Shown here in pieces: positions 9,444 through 21,527 of a stretch of 64,000 nt of DNA (its first letter is position 1; each line of letters begins with the position of its first letter). The DNA comes from Rhabditophanes sp. KR3021. Lineage: Eukaryota > Nematoda > Chromadorea > Rhabditida > Alloionematidae. The position numbers and the translations under genes were made by a program. Under the pieces are notes generated by a model. The model was not told where the DNA came from and did no database searches. It saw only the letters and a list, made by a program, of their open reading frames with translations. Location of the stretch: NCBI GenBank assembly GCA_963281155.1, contig CAUJLY010000005.1, positions 2,292,646 to 2,356,645 of the forward strand, in the 5' to 3' direction.

Positions 9444-10920
9444 ATGTTTAAAAATATCTTTATCTTTGCTACTTTTGTTGGTCTATTAAATAGAGTTGAT
9501 TCGGCAGATTCCGACGGGAAACAATTTGTATTTTCATTTATCGGCACTAATGATAAGCTTTCCTCAACTGCGACAACATCAGTAATTATAATTCCGTCTA
9601 CAATTGATAGTATCTGTACTTTTAAATATACTAAAAACTCGGATGCCAAAATTGCAACCGTTCAAACAAAAGCTTTATTTGCAAAAACAAACGAGGTAAA
9701 TACATAGACATATAATTTTAAAGTAATTTTTTTAGTTTGTCTTGGATATCAAAGAAGTTTTCTTTTTAGCTAATTATCAGGAAAATTCCTTTCTTGACAA
9801 CAGTTCGAAGGATTTTAGAATAATAGTGTCATGTACTGAAGATGTCAAGCTTATTGGCAGGATAAATGATCCCTACCACGGATGGGGAGAGTTGTTTTTG
9901 ATTTCTTCATTGGAAACAATTGCTGGATCAAACTTCATATTAAATTTCTTTCCAACAACAGGAAATACAAAAGGCGTTGTTGCTATTCATCCACTTAATT
10001 TTTCGGAAAATATAACTGTAACTGTCCTTGGTTATACAGACGGAACTTTATTTTCAAATCAAACATTTGAATATTCCACAGCAATTGGCGTAAATCAGCA
10101 CTACATTAGTGTTGCTGTTGGTATGACTAATATTAAATCTGATGCTACTATCCAAATTTTAGCAAGCTCAGAAGTTGTTTTGACATTTGTAATGCCATAT
10201 ACAACAAAAAACAGTGATCCTCAGGATTTATCTAATCATTTAAATTATGTTTCATTTATTCCGGTTCCATCTAAGCCATACAATTGTGGTACTAGTTTAA
10301 ATGAAGCTCAACAAATAATGATTACTAGTGATTATACAACTGAAATTTATGTTTCACCTCCAACTGTAAATTCAGAATGTGATGAATTTTACAATATTAT
10401 CGTTTTTGATTATAATAACAATGTTAAGGGTATCCAACAAAATGTTGATAAAGATGGCATGACAAATATTTCATTATCTCAAACAACGCAAAAAGGATTT
10501 ACATCAATCCAATCACAAATGTCTGTTTATAGATTAGGTTCAATAATCCAAACTGATGGTTCTGCATTCGGACACTTTGGGCACTACGTCCCAAGTACAC
10601 AACAATGGGTCTCAGAAACGACTCAGTTTTATACTTTAGCCAAAAATTGTGTTCTTGAAGTCTATGCAGACAAAAAAGGAAGTAGCACAGATTTCTTGTT
10701 AATAGATGGTGCCAACATAAATACTTTTCATTACAAACATACAGCAATGAGAATGTTTAATCACGATTATAGTCAATTTGTGATAAATATTGCAACATAC
10801 GGTATCCACACTATTGAAGTTGCAAAATCAGGAACTTATATTGCTTACGTTGTCTGTAAGGCTGTAAATAGTCCTTACGACGCGGCTGGATATTTAGTTG
10901 GCTTTAATAATTTAAATTGA
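9444..10920 (+). CDS. Secreted IgGFc-binding-like protein, two exons, 478 aa
   Basis: Exon 1 is 9444-9695 and exon 2 is 9736-10920; the 40-bp intron has GTAAAT and TTTTAG ends and falls in phase 0. The signal peptide MFKNIFIFATFVGLLNRVDS is followed by ADSDGKQFVFSF, the family's opening motif. It aligns over its whole length with the intronless gene at 4235: IVSCTEDVKLIGR matches IFVNCDNEIKLIAR, then VSFIPVPSKPYNCG, GHFGHYVPSTQQW and DAAGYLVGFN. The intron position equals that in the pseudogene at 2333. The product is predicted to be secreted and glycosylated with no membrane anchor. Its function is not known from sequence. Confidence 0.85.
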
Positions 10921-11210
10921 TGGAATTTTGTAATTTATATCCAATAACATATTTTTAAAATGATATTTTTGTATTACATGTTTGATCATTTCTTGTATCC
11001 CAACATACCATTTGGATTATTTCATTAAAACTGCATGTACTTATAGTTTTAAATCCGTCTATCTTTTGAATTGTTATATTTTTGTGTTGATCAACTCACT
11101 TTTGTGCTCAATTTATTGCTTATTTTTTAAACAGTTGGTGATAGCAATTATGACAAAGATCAAAGCCACATAAAAGTCTTTGTCTTTATTTTGATATTAA
11201 AATATTTTAA

Positions 11211-12846
11211 ATGATGTGCATAAAATTTGTATTCTTATTATTTACTATACTTAATTTGGAACTGCTTCAGATTCAGACGGAACAGAATTTATTTTTTCTT
11301 TTATTGGAACTAACTATAAATTAACTGAAGCTGCAACGACCAGTGTTATTATAATTCCTTTATCTAATGATACATCATGTACATTCCAATATACACAAAA
11401 TTCAGATAAACAACTTGCTTTAGTTCAAAAAATCGGTATCTTTAATAAAACTACATAAAATTGACAAGTATTTTTAGCTTGATTTCGATATAACAGAAGT
11501 ATTCCTTGAAACGCCATATTTGCAAAACACTTTTAAAAACAATAATTTTGAAGATTTCCGTATTTGTGCTACATGTACAGAGAAAGTTAAATTAATTGGG
11601 CAAATATCTGATTCTATTGATGGATGGGGCGATATGCTTTTGTTTAGTTTTAAGACACAAATAATAAGATAGTATGATGTTAATAGGTTTATCCGAGAAA
11701 GGATGTGAAGGATGATAAGTGGATACGACCGTGTGAGGCATATCGAAAGGGAGAGTGAGGAGTCATGTCATTTTTACTGCTTATAAAGCAGTGTCGATCG
11801 ATGCACGTACTCTAGTACGAAACAGTTTTTAATTTCTACTGTTGAGCATGCTAGAAGTCACTATGTATTAAGTCTACCAAATACTGTAAGAAATATTATT
11901 GGTTCGCTTGCTATTTTACCAACAACTCAAGCAGGTTTAATTAACGTAACAGTAACTGGATATTCTAACGGCATTAAGAAATCTACCACAAATATTTTAT
12001 ATAACACATCACCAGGACAAAACCAACATTCTGTTAGCATAGCACTCAACAATCGTTCTGATAATGGATCAATAATAATTTCTACAAATTCAACTGTTTT
12101 TCTAAGTGTAGTTATTCCGTATGCTACAACAACATCTACTGTTATTGATTATGTTATGTTCATGCCAATTTCATCAGAACAAAAAGAATGCAATTCTTTA
12201 TTAAAAAAATTGATCAAAGAATGATAACAAGTGATTTCGGCAATAAATTATATGTTTCTCCTTTAAGCATTGCTTCAACCTTCAATGAAATGTCAAAGAT
12301 AACAGTTTATGATGCTCTAACTATTAATAATGGTATTGAAGAAGTTGTGAGCAACATAGGTTCAACGTTAGTTAATCTAAATCAATCAGCTTTTACATGT
12401 AATCTCGGCCAACTATCAACATATCGCTTGGCAAGTCCACACATGTAAATGGTGACGTTGTGTACGGACATTATGCAAGCCACGTTCCAAGCACTCAAGA
12501 ATGGGTCTCTGGAAGGAGTCAATTTTATTCAACTGCTAAAGAATGTTTTTAGAATTTTACGCTGATTCCGGTGGGAGTAACACCGAATTTATAACTATTG
12601 ACAATATTGGTTTAAACACTTTAAAATATACAAAAACTTCTATAAAAATAGGAAAACAACAATTTAATCAATTCGTTACTCCGATTAATGGATTTGTAAT
12701 ACATTCAATACAAAACAGTGGAAAGTATGTCGCTTATCTTGTATGTACAAACTTATATGGTGTACATAACTCTGCTGGATATTTTATTGGTTTAATAAAC
12801 GCAAATAATTCAATTAACTACATAAAAGTTAATCTAAAAGCATGTT
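11211..12846 (+). pseudogene. Broken IgGFc-binding-like gene with ~180-bp insertion
   Basis: A signal-like start (MMCIKFVFLLFTILN) is out of frame with the family motif ASDSDGTEFIFSF, so there is a shift inside the signal region. The normal donor after the first exon is lost (ACATAAAA instead of a GT). Exon 2 reads LDFDITEVFL through DGWGDMLL and is then interrupted by unrelated DNA (about 11643-11825). It resumes at FLISTVEHARSHYV. More shifts follow in an A run at about 12208, near 12440 and at 12545. The C-terminus (VIHSIQNSGKYVAYLVC) is still clear. This is the third relative in the tandem cluster and is clearly dead. Confidence 0.85.
11643..11825. other. Insertion inside the pseudogene
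   Basis: About 180 bp without counterpart in the paralogues, richer in G and C than its surroundings (GTGGATACGACCGTGTGAGG; GTCGATCGATGCACGTAC). No clear terminal repeats or target duplication beyond T-rich ends, and no long ORF. It may be a short nonautonomous element or a captured fragment. Confidence 0.5.
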
Positions 12847-13008
12847 AAAGATCCAATCATATATTTAATAAAACATTGAAAAGAAAAGTAATTTTAATTA
12901 TTATTTTATTACCAGGATATTTAAATATTAATGCGTATAAAAAATAATACATCGATTTGTACATTGAATTAGGCAATTGTTCTACTTTTTTTGGGTCACG
13001 TTTCTTGA

Positions 13009-13615
13009 TCAATTCTCGGCCATATAAACAAACTTTTTTCTTTCCTTTAGTTGTTCAACTTCTGTGAAACCTAAAATCGAAGCTTTGCTTGAAATGAATT
13101 GGTGATAAACTCTATCTTTTCTGAAGTTTGGAATTTGCTCCAACAAGTTAACAGTTTCACGAGCCATCGGAAGAGTACATGTCTTCGCTTAGACAGCCCA
13201 ATAATATTTTCTTTCATCAATTCAAGTTTAATTTTGGTAATCTCGTCTAATATAGATTTCATGCCATTGTCGTCATCACTTGAGCTGGTTAAGCTTTTTT
13301 TATTTGCGGAAGTGAAAGATATTTTGTGATAGATAGTTATAAATTTTCTTTTTTCGTTAATAAGTCGTTTCTTATCCAATCCTAAAATAGTAGCATACTC
13401 ATCGATGAGGTTTTCAAAAATAACTTTTCAGTAGAATGATTTGTCTTTTGAATTAATTCGATCGAGACTGTTGCCATTCGAGAAATGCTGTCGTCAATAG
13501 TATTTTCAAGCGTCCATAAATTTTGTTTTAACGCTTCGACTTTTTCGTTTTCATTTGAACTTCTTTCATGATAGATGGGAAGAATAGGAATAAAGAAACT
13601 GGAATTAAACATCAT
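13009..13615 (-). pseudogene. Disrupted helical hypothetical protein gene
   Basis: Three minus-strand frames join into one plausible protein with two single-base shifts. The first part carries NENEKVEALKQNLWTLENT and ends at a T run near 13420. The next frame carries ENLIDEYATILGLDKKRL, EKRKFITIYHKI and DDDNGMKSILDEITKIKLEL. After a second shift near 13200 the third frame reads CTLPMARETVNLLEQIPNF, HQFISSKASILGFTEVEQL and FVYMAEN before a stop. All parts are Leu-, Lys- and Glu-rich and should form alpha helices. I do not recognise the family. Both shifts could be sequencing errors in homopolymers, in which case the gene would be intact. No signal peptide was seen. Confidence 0.5.
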
Positions 13616-14531
13616 TACCTTAGTATATGTAGTGTAAAGAAAGTAATGAATAAAAAATGAACATAAAAATGCGCCACTTCAAGGATTAGAATATAGAGTC
13701 TTTTAATCCAATTAAAACTTTTGGGTATCTATTCAATATAGTTTAAAATAATTGTATTAACGGTTTAAAATATGCGAAAGTAACTTTAATCAATGATCTT
13801 ATTTTAGGTTTTTAAAGCAATCTAATAAACAACATATGTTATTATAATTAGATACGAGTTTGAAATCAAAATAATATACGAAAGAAACTTTATAAAAAAT
13901 AAGGTTCTATTTGATTCCTATAACCAATAATTATTGTTTGTTCAAAAATAAGAGCTAATTTATGTTTTCAAAATTTGTTTTACATGCAACACTTCTTCCA
14001 TGTTTCCTTTTACTATATATATTTATAACAAGGTGTTTATTAGATATTTAAATGAAGAAAAATTGAATAAAAGATGCAGTAAAAAACATACTTTGGTTAG
14101 CTGTTAAAACGCCAGTTTATAAATATATTTTTTATTTGATAGAAAAGTATAAACAAGGAATATTATCAATCACATTTATTTTCAATTATACAATCTTCTT
14201 TTATTTCGGTTATATTTTTAACAGTTGCATACAATTCATTTTATAATTTAAAATCAATTTAGTTTTACTACGTCATTTAATTTTTATAAAGGTTCATTTA
14301 AAATATATGAACTATGGCCTATGACAAGTGTTTTAAAGGATTTACTTTTAGACTATTTGAAATAATCTCAACGTTTACTAAATTGTTCTGAATCTTAACC
14401 AAATGACTAATCCAAAACGTGAGAATAATATTTTAATTGAAGGTAATTTTAAGCAATAATACGACATTTATTCCACGAAAATGTTGAGGAAATCTCAGGC
14501 ACTAATCAGAATACATGGGTAAATTTATTAC
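13616..14531. other. Intergenic, no gene seen
   Basis: AT-rich DNA between divergently oriented genes. I see no supported feature. Confidence 0.5.
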
Positions 14532-14585
14532 TTGATAATGTTTAAAAATTGTCAAATACAATCAAACACATCAAATCTTTTAAAA

Positions 14586-15764
14586 ATGCTGAATATTTCG
14601 ACTATTATAAATTTGTTTTTATTTGCAACATCACTTTTTTTCAATATTATTGCTTTGTCTTTACATTCTTATTATATCAAGAAAGCAGTAATCAACATTG
14701 GATTTTTTCTGCTAGTATTTTATCAGTTTATAACTGATATTATATTTTCTGTTTTATCAGTTGTCTTCAGGCAAGATGTATTTGATATTGAAGAAAAGTT
14801 AACTTTCTACATGGTTTATTTCCAAGGATACAAATTATCATTTCGGCAATATCAAGCTTGTCTTGTAATATATAATTTTTTTATTTATTACAATATGTTA
14901 ATTGTTACTGTAACCATAATTTTTCGATATTTAATGATAGTTAAACAAATTAAACTTACCGTCAAACATTTTATAATTGGTTGTTTGTTGGCGATACCAT
15001 TTCCTGCGATGTTAACCTTTAATTTATTTGTTGTTCAAATAACCGAAAATATACCCATGAATTTTGTTTATCAAGCATATCAAAGAGCTGGGATAGTTGA
15101 TCCGGTGATTAATGAAGATTCTCAAACGTTGAGTGCCTCAATTGTACGTTTTATTTTTAATGAAAATATTAATTTACATATTTTAGAATCGAATTGAATT
15201 GCTTTATACTATTGGACCATACTTCCGTAAGTACACATAATATTCATTATCAACGCTTAATTCATACTATTTAAGTGTTTTTTACATGCAACGTAAGTGT
15301 TATTTGTACAAGTAAGTTTACTTTTAATTATGAATTTATATAAATTTTACATACTGCAGTTTTTTGGAAATACAATAATTATATGAAAAGTTTCTCAACG
15401 ACACTTTCACAGACGACACTCAGGATGAATAAAGGTAATAGTTTAATATCTATATCAAATTTAATTTAATATTTTTGAAGAATTTGTAACTGTACTTATT
15501 ATGCAATCACTTGCACCCATGGTCTATTGTGCCCCTCTTGCACTTTATTGCTTCATGCTGCTTGTAGATATCCCACGATTTTTTACAGCAAGTGCCTGTT
15601 TCTCCGCAGCCTCATTGATGCCGTCATTAAACTCCATCTTCTTTAGCTTACTGATAACAAAAAATAAAATTGTAATTCGAAGGAGATTTGAGAAAGTGTT
15701 TAAATGTCTAAAAACTAAAACTGTTACACACACTGTCGTTACAAGAATTAATGGATCCAGTTAA
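14586..15764 (+). CDS. Seven-helix chemoreceptor, Str/Srd-like, four exons, 318 aa
   Basis: Exons 14586-15143, 15187-15226, 15360-15434 and 15481-15764 join in frame (957 nt with the stop). The donors are GTACGT, GTAAGT and GTAATA, and all acceptors end in AG. TM1 is NLFLFATSLFFNIIALSL and TM3-4 carry NMLIVTVTIIFRYLMIV. Exon 3 has NNYMKSFSTTLSQTTLRMN, the loop before TM6 typical of nematode Str/Srd receptors. Exon 4 holds QSLAPMVYCAPLALYC and PSLNSIFFSLLITKN, then a basic tail. An upstream in-frame ATG at 14532 would add 18 residues; the start at 14586 places TM1 near the N-terminus as usual. All seven helices are present, so this receptor looks intact. It probably acts in the sensory neuron membrane. 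Confidence 0.82.
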
Positions 15765-15939
15765 TTAAGTAAATGTTATTACTTGAACCATGCTTCATAA
15801 AAATATTTGTTACACATTATTTAAAAAAATAAAAAGCTATATATTTAATTCACGGTGCTACAAATAGCGAACTGAGTTTTTTTACAAAGTAATGTCATAT
15901 CCATTATGCCATCTTGAAATCGTTTCTAATCAATAAGGT

Positions 15940-16765
15940 TATCTAACATGCCAAATGAATCGACATTGGTAATTTATTCTCTTCAATTCTTAAGATTAAA
16001 TGACTTTTGAGTTTTAACAACGACTCATGCCCATCACCAATTGTGACGCAATCTTTTTGAATTATTAACATAAGATGATTAATTAATTTTTGTAATTTGT
16101 GGAAAAATTCAATTGCAAGGATCCATTCAGCAGTTTCAACTTCATTACAATTTAGAATCGAAAATATTTGATCAGAATACTTTAATATTTTACTAGATAA
16201 TAGATATGAACTTGTCCACCTCTTTATATTGTCAGTGTTAAAGATAATTTCTGTTTCTGATGTTGCTTCCAACAGTTTTGAATAACTAGCGGGGATGGTA
16301 AAGAATGATTTAATTTGGTGAATCATTTTTTTATAGGAATGACCGGTTGTTCATTCAAAATTGACTGAGGCAGCTTTTCCAGCATTCATTGTAAGATGTG
16401 CAACACAACTTATACCCTGAACCCATGGAGGATAATCTTGATTTATGTGATAAAGTATATTGTTTTCACCATTTCTAAATTCCTTACTACCAAATGATGA
16501 CGGCGTACTGTCCATGACAAGTGCGATAAAATACTTGTTGATAAATGGAATCAAAATGTGAGTAGTAGTAATCGCTTTTTTGTCGGCTAATTTGAAAGAA
16601 GTTAAAAAAATGACTTTGTATCAGTGTAGATCACAATATTAAGAATACTCTTGTGTTTGAAATCAGAACTATCAATCATTATACTAAAATATTTGCATTG
16701 TAGCTTTTGGATTAGCTTCTTAAAGCACAGATCATACATTGCTGTTATAACTTGTTTAGTATTTT
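15940..16765 (-). pseudogene. hAT-family transposase relic
   Basis: Several frames on the minus strand carry hAT transposase blocks in the right order: QCKYFSIMIDSSDFKHKS, then a Cys-His block CVAHLTMNAGKA, then RWTSSYLLSSKILKYSDQI, ending in a Leu-rich helix block. In hAT enzymes the first block holds an active-site Asp and the RW-x-SSY block lies downstream. Stops and shifts separate the blocks, so it is dead. A GGTGCTACAAATAG motif at about 15855 might be a trace of the terminal repeat, but no matching partner was found on the other side. Confidence 0.65.
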
Positions 16766-17082
16766 TTCTATTAACTGAACAAGAAACATTCGAAACAACA
16801 GAGATGCCAGTTCATAGTTTTCAATAGACTTAAAGGAATGACGGCTGACAAAACCAGCAATAATTGGCGCACACTTAAATGTACATAGAATAAGAAAGAA
16901 AAAGTGATAATTTAATTTTAGTTTTTTGCAATTAAAAAGATCTGTAAAAACAGATGAAAAAAGTATGTAAACGTAGAACATAAGATAAAGGTTTTTATTT
17001 ACAGATCTTTTTTGTCCGTTTATTGTTTGTGTATATATACATTTTATAAAAACATAAATTTATAAAAAATTAGTATTACCAA

Positions 17083-18023
17083 TTAATTTAATTGGATGTT
17101 TTGATATTGATTTAGAAGATTTGAATCTTTTAAAATCAAACAAATATGTTTAACCTCAATTGGCTTAATTATAAAATAAACCATCATATAAACAAATGCC
17201 CAAGATAAGGGCGATAATTGAATTGTGTCACTTGGTTGATCATAATAAAATATTGCAAATCTCATAGCTGTAATATTTGCCAATATCTGAGACCTGGTAC
17301 GTAATCTTGATTTGTTGGAAAGTTCTTTTAATTTTTTATCAATTGTAAAGTAATAAAAAATTATGAATGATGAAAGTGTTAAATCTTGAAACACTACTGA
17401 TATGACGAGTCCTATACATAAAGGACTCGACAAACCCTGTTTCATATTTATAACTACAACATCAGTAAGATGTGGATTTGATTTTAAAATCTAAAGATCA
17501 ATAAATTAGTATGCATATAAGTAGTTACCTTATTTGTCAATTTAATATTTTCCCCATCTAATATGAGCCACCAATTATAAGTTGATACAATTAAACATGG
17601 TATAAATACGTACCCAACCATAAAGATACATTTTTCAATTTTATTTGCATAAAATATGTTACTCTTTCTCCTTATGAAGATATTATATCTGGATAAAAAT
17701 ATAATAATCTGACAAAAGATCACATAATTAAAGAGTATAATTGAGATAATAAAAACAAAGGCAGGTATAATTTCATTTTTTGTATATTTCAGAAGTCCAT
17801 TTATAACTACGCTTGCATATGTATGAGTAAATTGTGGTTTCGTAATAACACCAAATATAAAACCAATAATAGCATCTATAAAACGTGAGTATTTTGAAAT
17901 AGAAGTAAATTTATTTTGAATTGTTGGAGGTTTAAATTGTAAGATAATAAAAACTACAATATTAAGAATAAATGCAAAGCCACCAATTAAACTTAAACAC
18001 AATATATAGATGTTGTCGTTCAT
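17083..18023 (-). CDS. Seven-helix receptor with shortened TM6, two exons, 300 aa
   Basis: Exon 1 (18023-17529) and exon 2 (17490-17083) are joined by a 38-bp phase-0 intron (GTAACT...TTTAG). TM1 is LIGGFAFILNIVVFIILQF and TM3 is FVFIISIILFNYVIFCQII. The RYNIFIRRKSNIFYANKIEK loop matches the paralogue at 30519-31546 (RYNVFVRKVSNIFYTNAIEK), and both end near [KR]PIE[VI]. Compared with that paralogue, about 20 residues covering most of TM6 are missing between MRFAIF and SPLSW, with no splice sites that could restore them. Folding is therefore doubtful. The family looks like a nematode chemoreceptor group, but I cannot name the class. Confidence 0.7.
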
Positions 18024-19190
18024 TTTAATAAACTTTTGGTTTAATTTGCTAAAGATATGGTAGTTTCTCCAAATTCAGCTGTTAATATATAATATAAATT
18101 ATTTAAGACGTTAATAATATATTCCCATGTCATAAGAATTTATTTGAATTGTTGAAGCACGGCAGATGCTTTTTAAATTAATAATTAAAATAGCATGCTC
18201 TTTTAAACAATAGAAAATATTATCTAAATAAATTTAATATGCTATATAATTTTGAAAAAGATGATTTTTTAGCTAAAGCGTATGTCTGCTAATCTTCTTT
18301 CTCAATTTAACAATAGAAATCTCTATGAAATAGGTAAAGTATTGTTAAACGTAATAATTACATTTAATTTATTAATCACAATCCATAATTAAAAAAAACG
18401 TTTAGAAGAATAAAAAAGTGTATAATGATTAAAATTATCTTTTTAATTACCCTTTTAATTATGTCTTTCCGTTAACTCATAATATAAGCCTTTTTCGTTT
18501 CCATGAGTTTATTGTACACACCAAAAATAAGATGGCGTTTTTATCATTTTTTACGTTCATTCATTATTTTCACAAAATGTCAATTTATTTGTATGTGCAT
18601 TTATTCTAAATTAGTTTGTTTACACTTTCCCACAATTGGTAATATATTGACGTCGAAAAAATGCAACATAAAAAGTGCATTTACAAAATTATTAAAAAAG
18701 ATGAATCATTTTTTCCAAAATTGTTAATACAAATAATGCATAAATGTTTATCAAAATGTATAAAAATGTAAAAAAGGATGAACTTGATTATATTCATGTT
18801 CAAATCTTCATTAATCTTTAAAAAGTAAAAATTAAAAGTAGTTATACAATATTTATACTTTTAAGGTTCAATTTGTTTATTTTTATAAATATAATAAAAA
18901 AGTTTATGAGAAAAATTGTGAAAGTTATAATCTCAAGTACAATGTTAATACCAGAAATAAATAAACCATAATAATTGTGAGGAATTAATAATATGGAAGA
19001 TCTAATTTGATAGCCTTTTTGTGTGTCTGATCCTAAAAATGTGGATTCTTTTTATTTGTTTTAATACATGCAATGAAAACTTTGAAACTATATCGACTAC
19101 TAAATTTTTAATAACACATTTATTTATCACAATTTATTAAATCTGTTGAAAAAAATAATAGGGAAGATGCCAAAATAATGGAACAGATGA
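18024..19190. other. Intergenic, no gene seen
   Basis: Very AT-rich sequence without supported genes. A 74-codon open frame at 18503-18727 has low-complexity, AT-driven composition and is not called. Confidence 0.5.
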
Positions 19191-19196
19191 TTCAAA

Positions 19197-19727
19197 TTAA
19201 TTCTTCTTATCGGACTCGCATGTGCAATTATATGGTTGTGACTGCCCAATTAATTGAACATTTGGCATTGTGCCATAAATCGTGGATGTGGGGTAATTTT
19301 CAAAAAATGAATTGGCAGGTATCCATAATCCGAAATCATCAGCTGACATTGAAGTTTTGACAACACGATCAATCATTAAATTAGCAGGATTGGGACTTGG
19401 GCCAACCAAATTGTGCAGGAGTATTATAATAATTATTATCCGTTTTATGTTATTTTTACTTACATTACATTTGTAAGCATCTTAAAGAATCCTGTATATT
19501 CATTTTTTGACAGCGGCTCAACATGACCTTGTTTATCAAAAGTATCATAAACATTGATGACAGCATTATAAGGGATTGTCTTAACAGAAAGTGATGCGTT
19601 TTGAATTGAGGAGTCCAAATATAAAACTACAGCTGAATCATCTTAAAGTCCAATAATAATAGAAAGTAATGATCTTTTAGTTCCAGCTAAAGTAAGCTTC
19701 ATAAGGTTGTGTTCAGTATAATACATT
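19197..19727 (-). pseudogene. Disrupted gene of unknown family
   Basis: After an acceptor (ATTTCAG) the minus strand reads MYYTEHNLMKLTLAGTKRS to IIIGL, an in-frame TAA, then DDSAVVLYLDSSIQNASL, IPYNAVINVYDTFDKQGH and TGFFKMLTNVM. A good donor GTAAGT follows. Reading resumes after CCCAAG with NPANLMIDRVVKTSMSADDFG, trimmed here to its clear part, and ends in QPYNCTCESDKKN and a stop. The composition is protein-like throughout. The stop and the weak second acceptor suggest a pseudogene, although a single substitution or error would explain the stop. I do not recognise the family; a secreted protein is possible. Confidence 0.5.
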
Positions 19728-19759
19728 CTGAAATAGGTAAATTGCAATTGAAGTACAAA

Positions 19760-20279
19760 ACTATTGTAATGAAATAAATAAAAGCTTAATCATCGACACA
19801 AAAATATAATTGAAAACGTATTAGTCTAATTCTTACATTGTATAATATTGCTCGTAACATATACGTCTTAAGACCCTCTGTCGTTCATAGAATCTTAGAA
19901 ATGCTTTATATGAAATTGTTATGGCTACCACAGAGAGTGATGACCAAACCTTCTAACTTAGACAGAACCGACATAGCTACTAGTGGGCACCCTTTATATA
20001 GACATAAAATAGTATAGTCGAATAAAACTGAAATGATAATGTTTTTTACCATTTTTAAATGTTACCAGTGGTTTTTTAATATAAAATAGGTGTGATCCAT
20101 GATAGTTGATTAGATACGTCGGAGGGATAGTCTTGATATGAATATGAAAAATTGATAAACTCGCAATATTTGAGCAAGTGATTCATCAAATATCATAGTC
20201 GGTTGATTGAGTGTGAGGGATGTTAATTACATAAGACTAATGCTCTGCTATTGCAAGACGAACTTTGTCATTATCAGTT
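19760..20279. other. Intergenic, no gene seen
   Basis: A somewhat less AT-rich stretch near 19870-20000, but no ORF or RNA fold that I can support. Confidence 0.4.
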
Positions 20280-21527
20280 TTAATTTCTTCTTGGTCTAGA
20301 AGCGCTTGCATTTGCTCTATTAGCACTATCGAGTTCCCTAACAATTGTCTGAACAGCATATGTTTGATTGTCTCTATGTTTTTGAACCCTATTAGTCGTA
20401 TTATCTTTCAAAATATTTTTAGCTTCCAACTGCTTATCTAATAGAGAACTGGGAATTGGTTGAGAGTCATTTTCAAACATATCAACATTATTGTATAAAA
20501 TTTGTTCAGCCAAATGATTACACTTTAAGGATTTTTTAAAAGAAGAAATAACATTAAAAATACCATTTTCAAAAGATAAAATTATAGTGCTAGAAAATGA
20601 AGCGTTACTTAAGAAATCACCATTTGATCTAATTGAAATAAGAGCATCTTTTATTTTAACTATAATATCTACTCCATACAATCTACAAATACAATCAAGC
20701 TCAGTTAATTTTTCTGACTTAAAAACCTTCATCAAAAGTGTGCCATTTTTCTTTTTACATTTATCAGGTAAGCTGTTCAAAATCCAATCTCTATTCTTCT
20801 CGCTATTATCGCAAATTGAGTCAACTACAAATTTCCTAATAAACTTAAAAGCTATATGTGTTGAAAATAAAAGTAAAGCTAGTGCATTACAAAGTGAATC
20901 ATCAACTTTTTTAATGTCTTTCTTAAAAACAATAGAACAATTTTTACAAATTGAATCATTATACACAACTGATTTTAGATCAGGCTCATACTTGTTATCA
21001 ACAGATTTAATAAAAGCATTTTTAACAGAAGATTTAAAACTTTTAACGGTGATAAATAGTTTATTAACACCATATTCATCTACTTCCATTGGAATATTAG
21101 GAGTTGTTGAATGTGTAGCTACCATATTTTTTTTGATAGAATTTTGTTTAACTTTATTATCGAAAGAACCGTTGCATTTGGCTAAATTATCAATATATGG
21201 AACTTTTGTATTCGAACGAAGAGTTCTAGTAATAATAGGAACCTCGATTGCTGGAGAAGGAGCTGTAACACGAGGATGTGTAATCTTATAAACAGGAGTC
21301 ATACCAATGTCATCTGGAAAACTAATTTTACTAATTAACTCAAAATGACTGCCACTATGATATAAATAAATAATGGGCCATCTCGTATATATTTCTTCGA
21401 AAACTTGTTCAGAAGCAGACATATTATATATTTCAAATTGAGGAAAAGAAGATTTGAAACATGTATTTTCTAGATTTATTGGAACCCCTGCATGAGTACA
21501 AAAAATAATTTGCTCAAGATTAGTCAT
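20280..21527 (-). CDS. OTU-like protein lacking catalytic residues, 415 aa
   Basis: One long open frame with clear coding composition. Residues 51-65 (PIIYLYHSGSHFELI) look like the C-terminal strand and catalytic His of an OTU cysteine protease (a deubiquitinase fold). Residues 208-240 (VDDSLCNALALLLF then FIRKFVVDSICDN) look like the start of a second OTU domain, where D-G-N-C-L-F is usual. Here the Cys position is Ser and the His block reads NGIFNVI, so the second domain should be inactive. The reading frame continues upstream of the ATG to an AG at about 21598 (LPDYAVKFDSITTNK), and a shifted frame before that reads NLRKLNSFERRKELYI. The first domain has therefore lost its N-terminal half. 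OTU-like ORFs often travel in transposons. The domain call is by eye. Confidence 0.5.
   Translation of the reverse strand: MTNLEQIIFCTHAGVPINLENTCFKSSFPQFEIYNMSASEQVFEEIYTRWPIIYLYHSGSHFELISKISFPDDIGMTPVYKITHPRVTAPSPAIEVPIITRTLRSNTKVPYIDNLAKCNGSFDNKVKQNSIKKNMVATHSTTPNIPMEVDEYGVNKLFITVKSFKSSVKNAFIKSVDNKYEPDLKSVVYNDSICKNCSIVFKKDIKKVDDSLCNALALLLFSTHIAFKFIRKFVVDSICDNSEKNRDWILNSLPDKCKKKNGTLLMKVFKSEKLTELDCICRLYGVDIIVKIKDALISIRSNGDFLSNASFSSTIILSFENGIFNVISSFKKSLKCNHLAEQILYNNVDMFENDSQPIPSSLLDKQLEAKNILKDNTTNRVQKHRDNQTYAVQTIVRELDSANRANASASRPRRN

Noticed and set aside
20587..21291. 234-codon plus-strand ORF
   Set aside because: It is the antisense shadow of the OTU-like gene and reads as hydrophobic complement codons.
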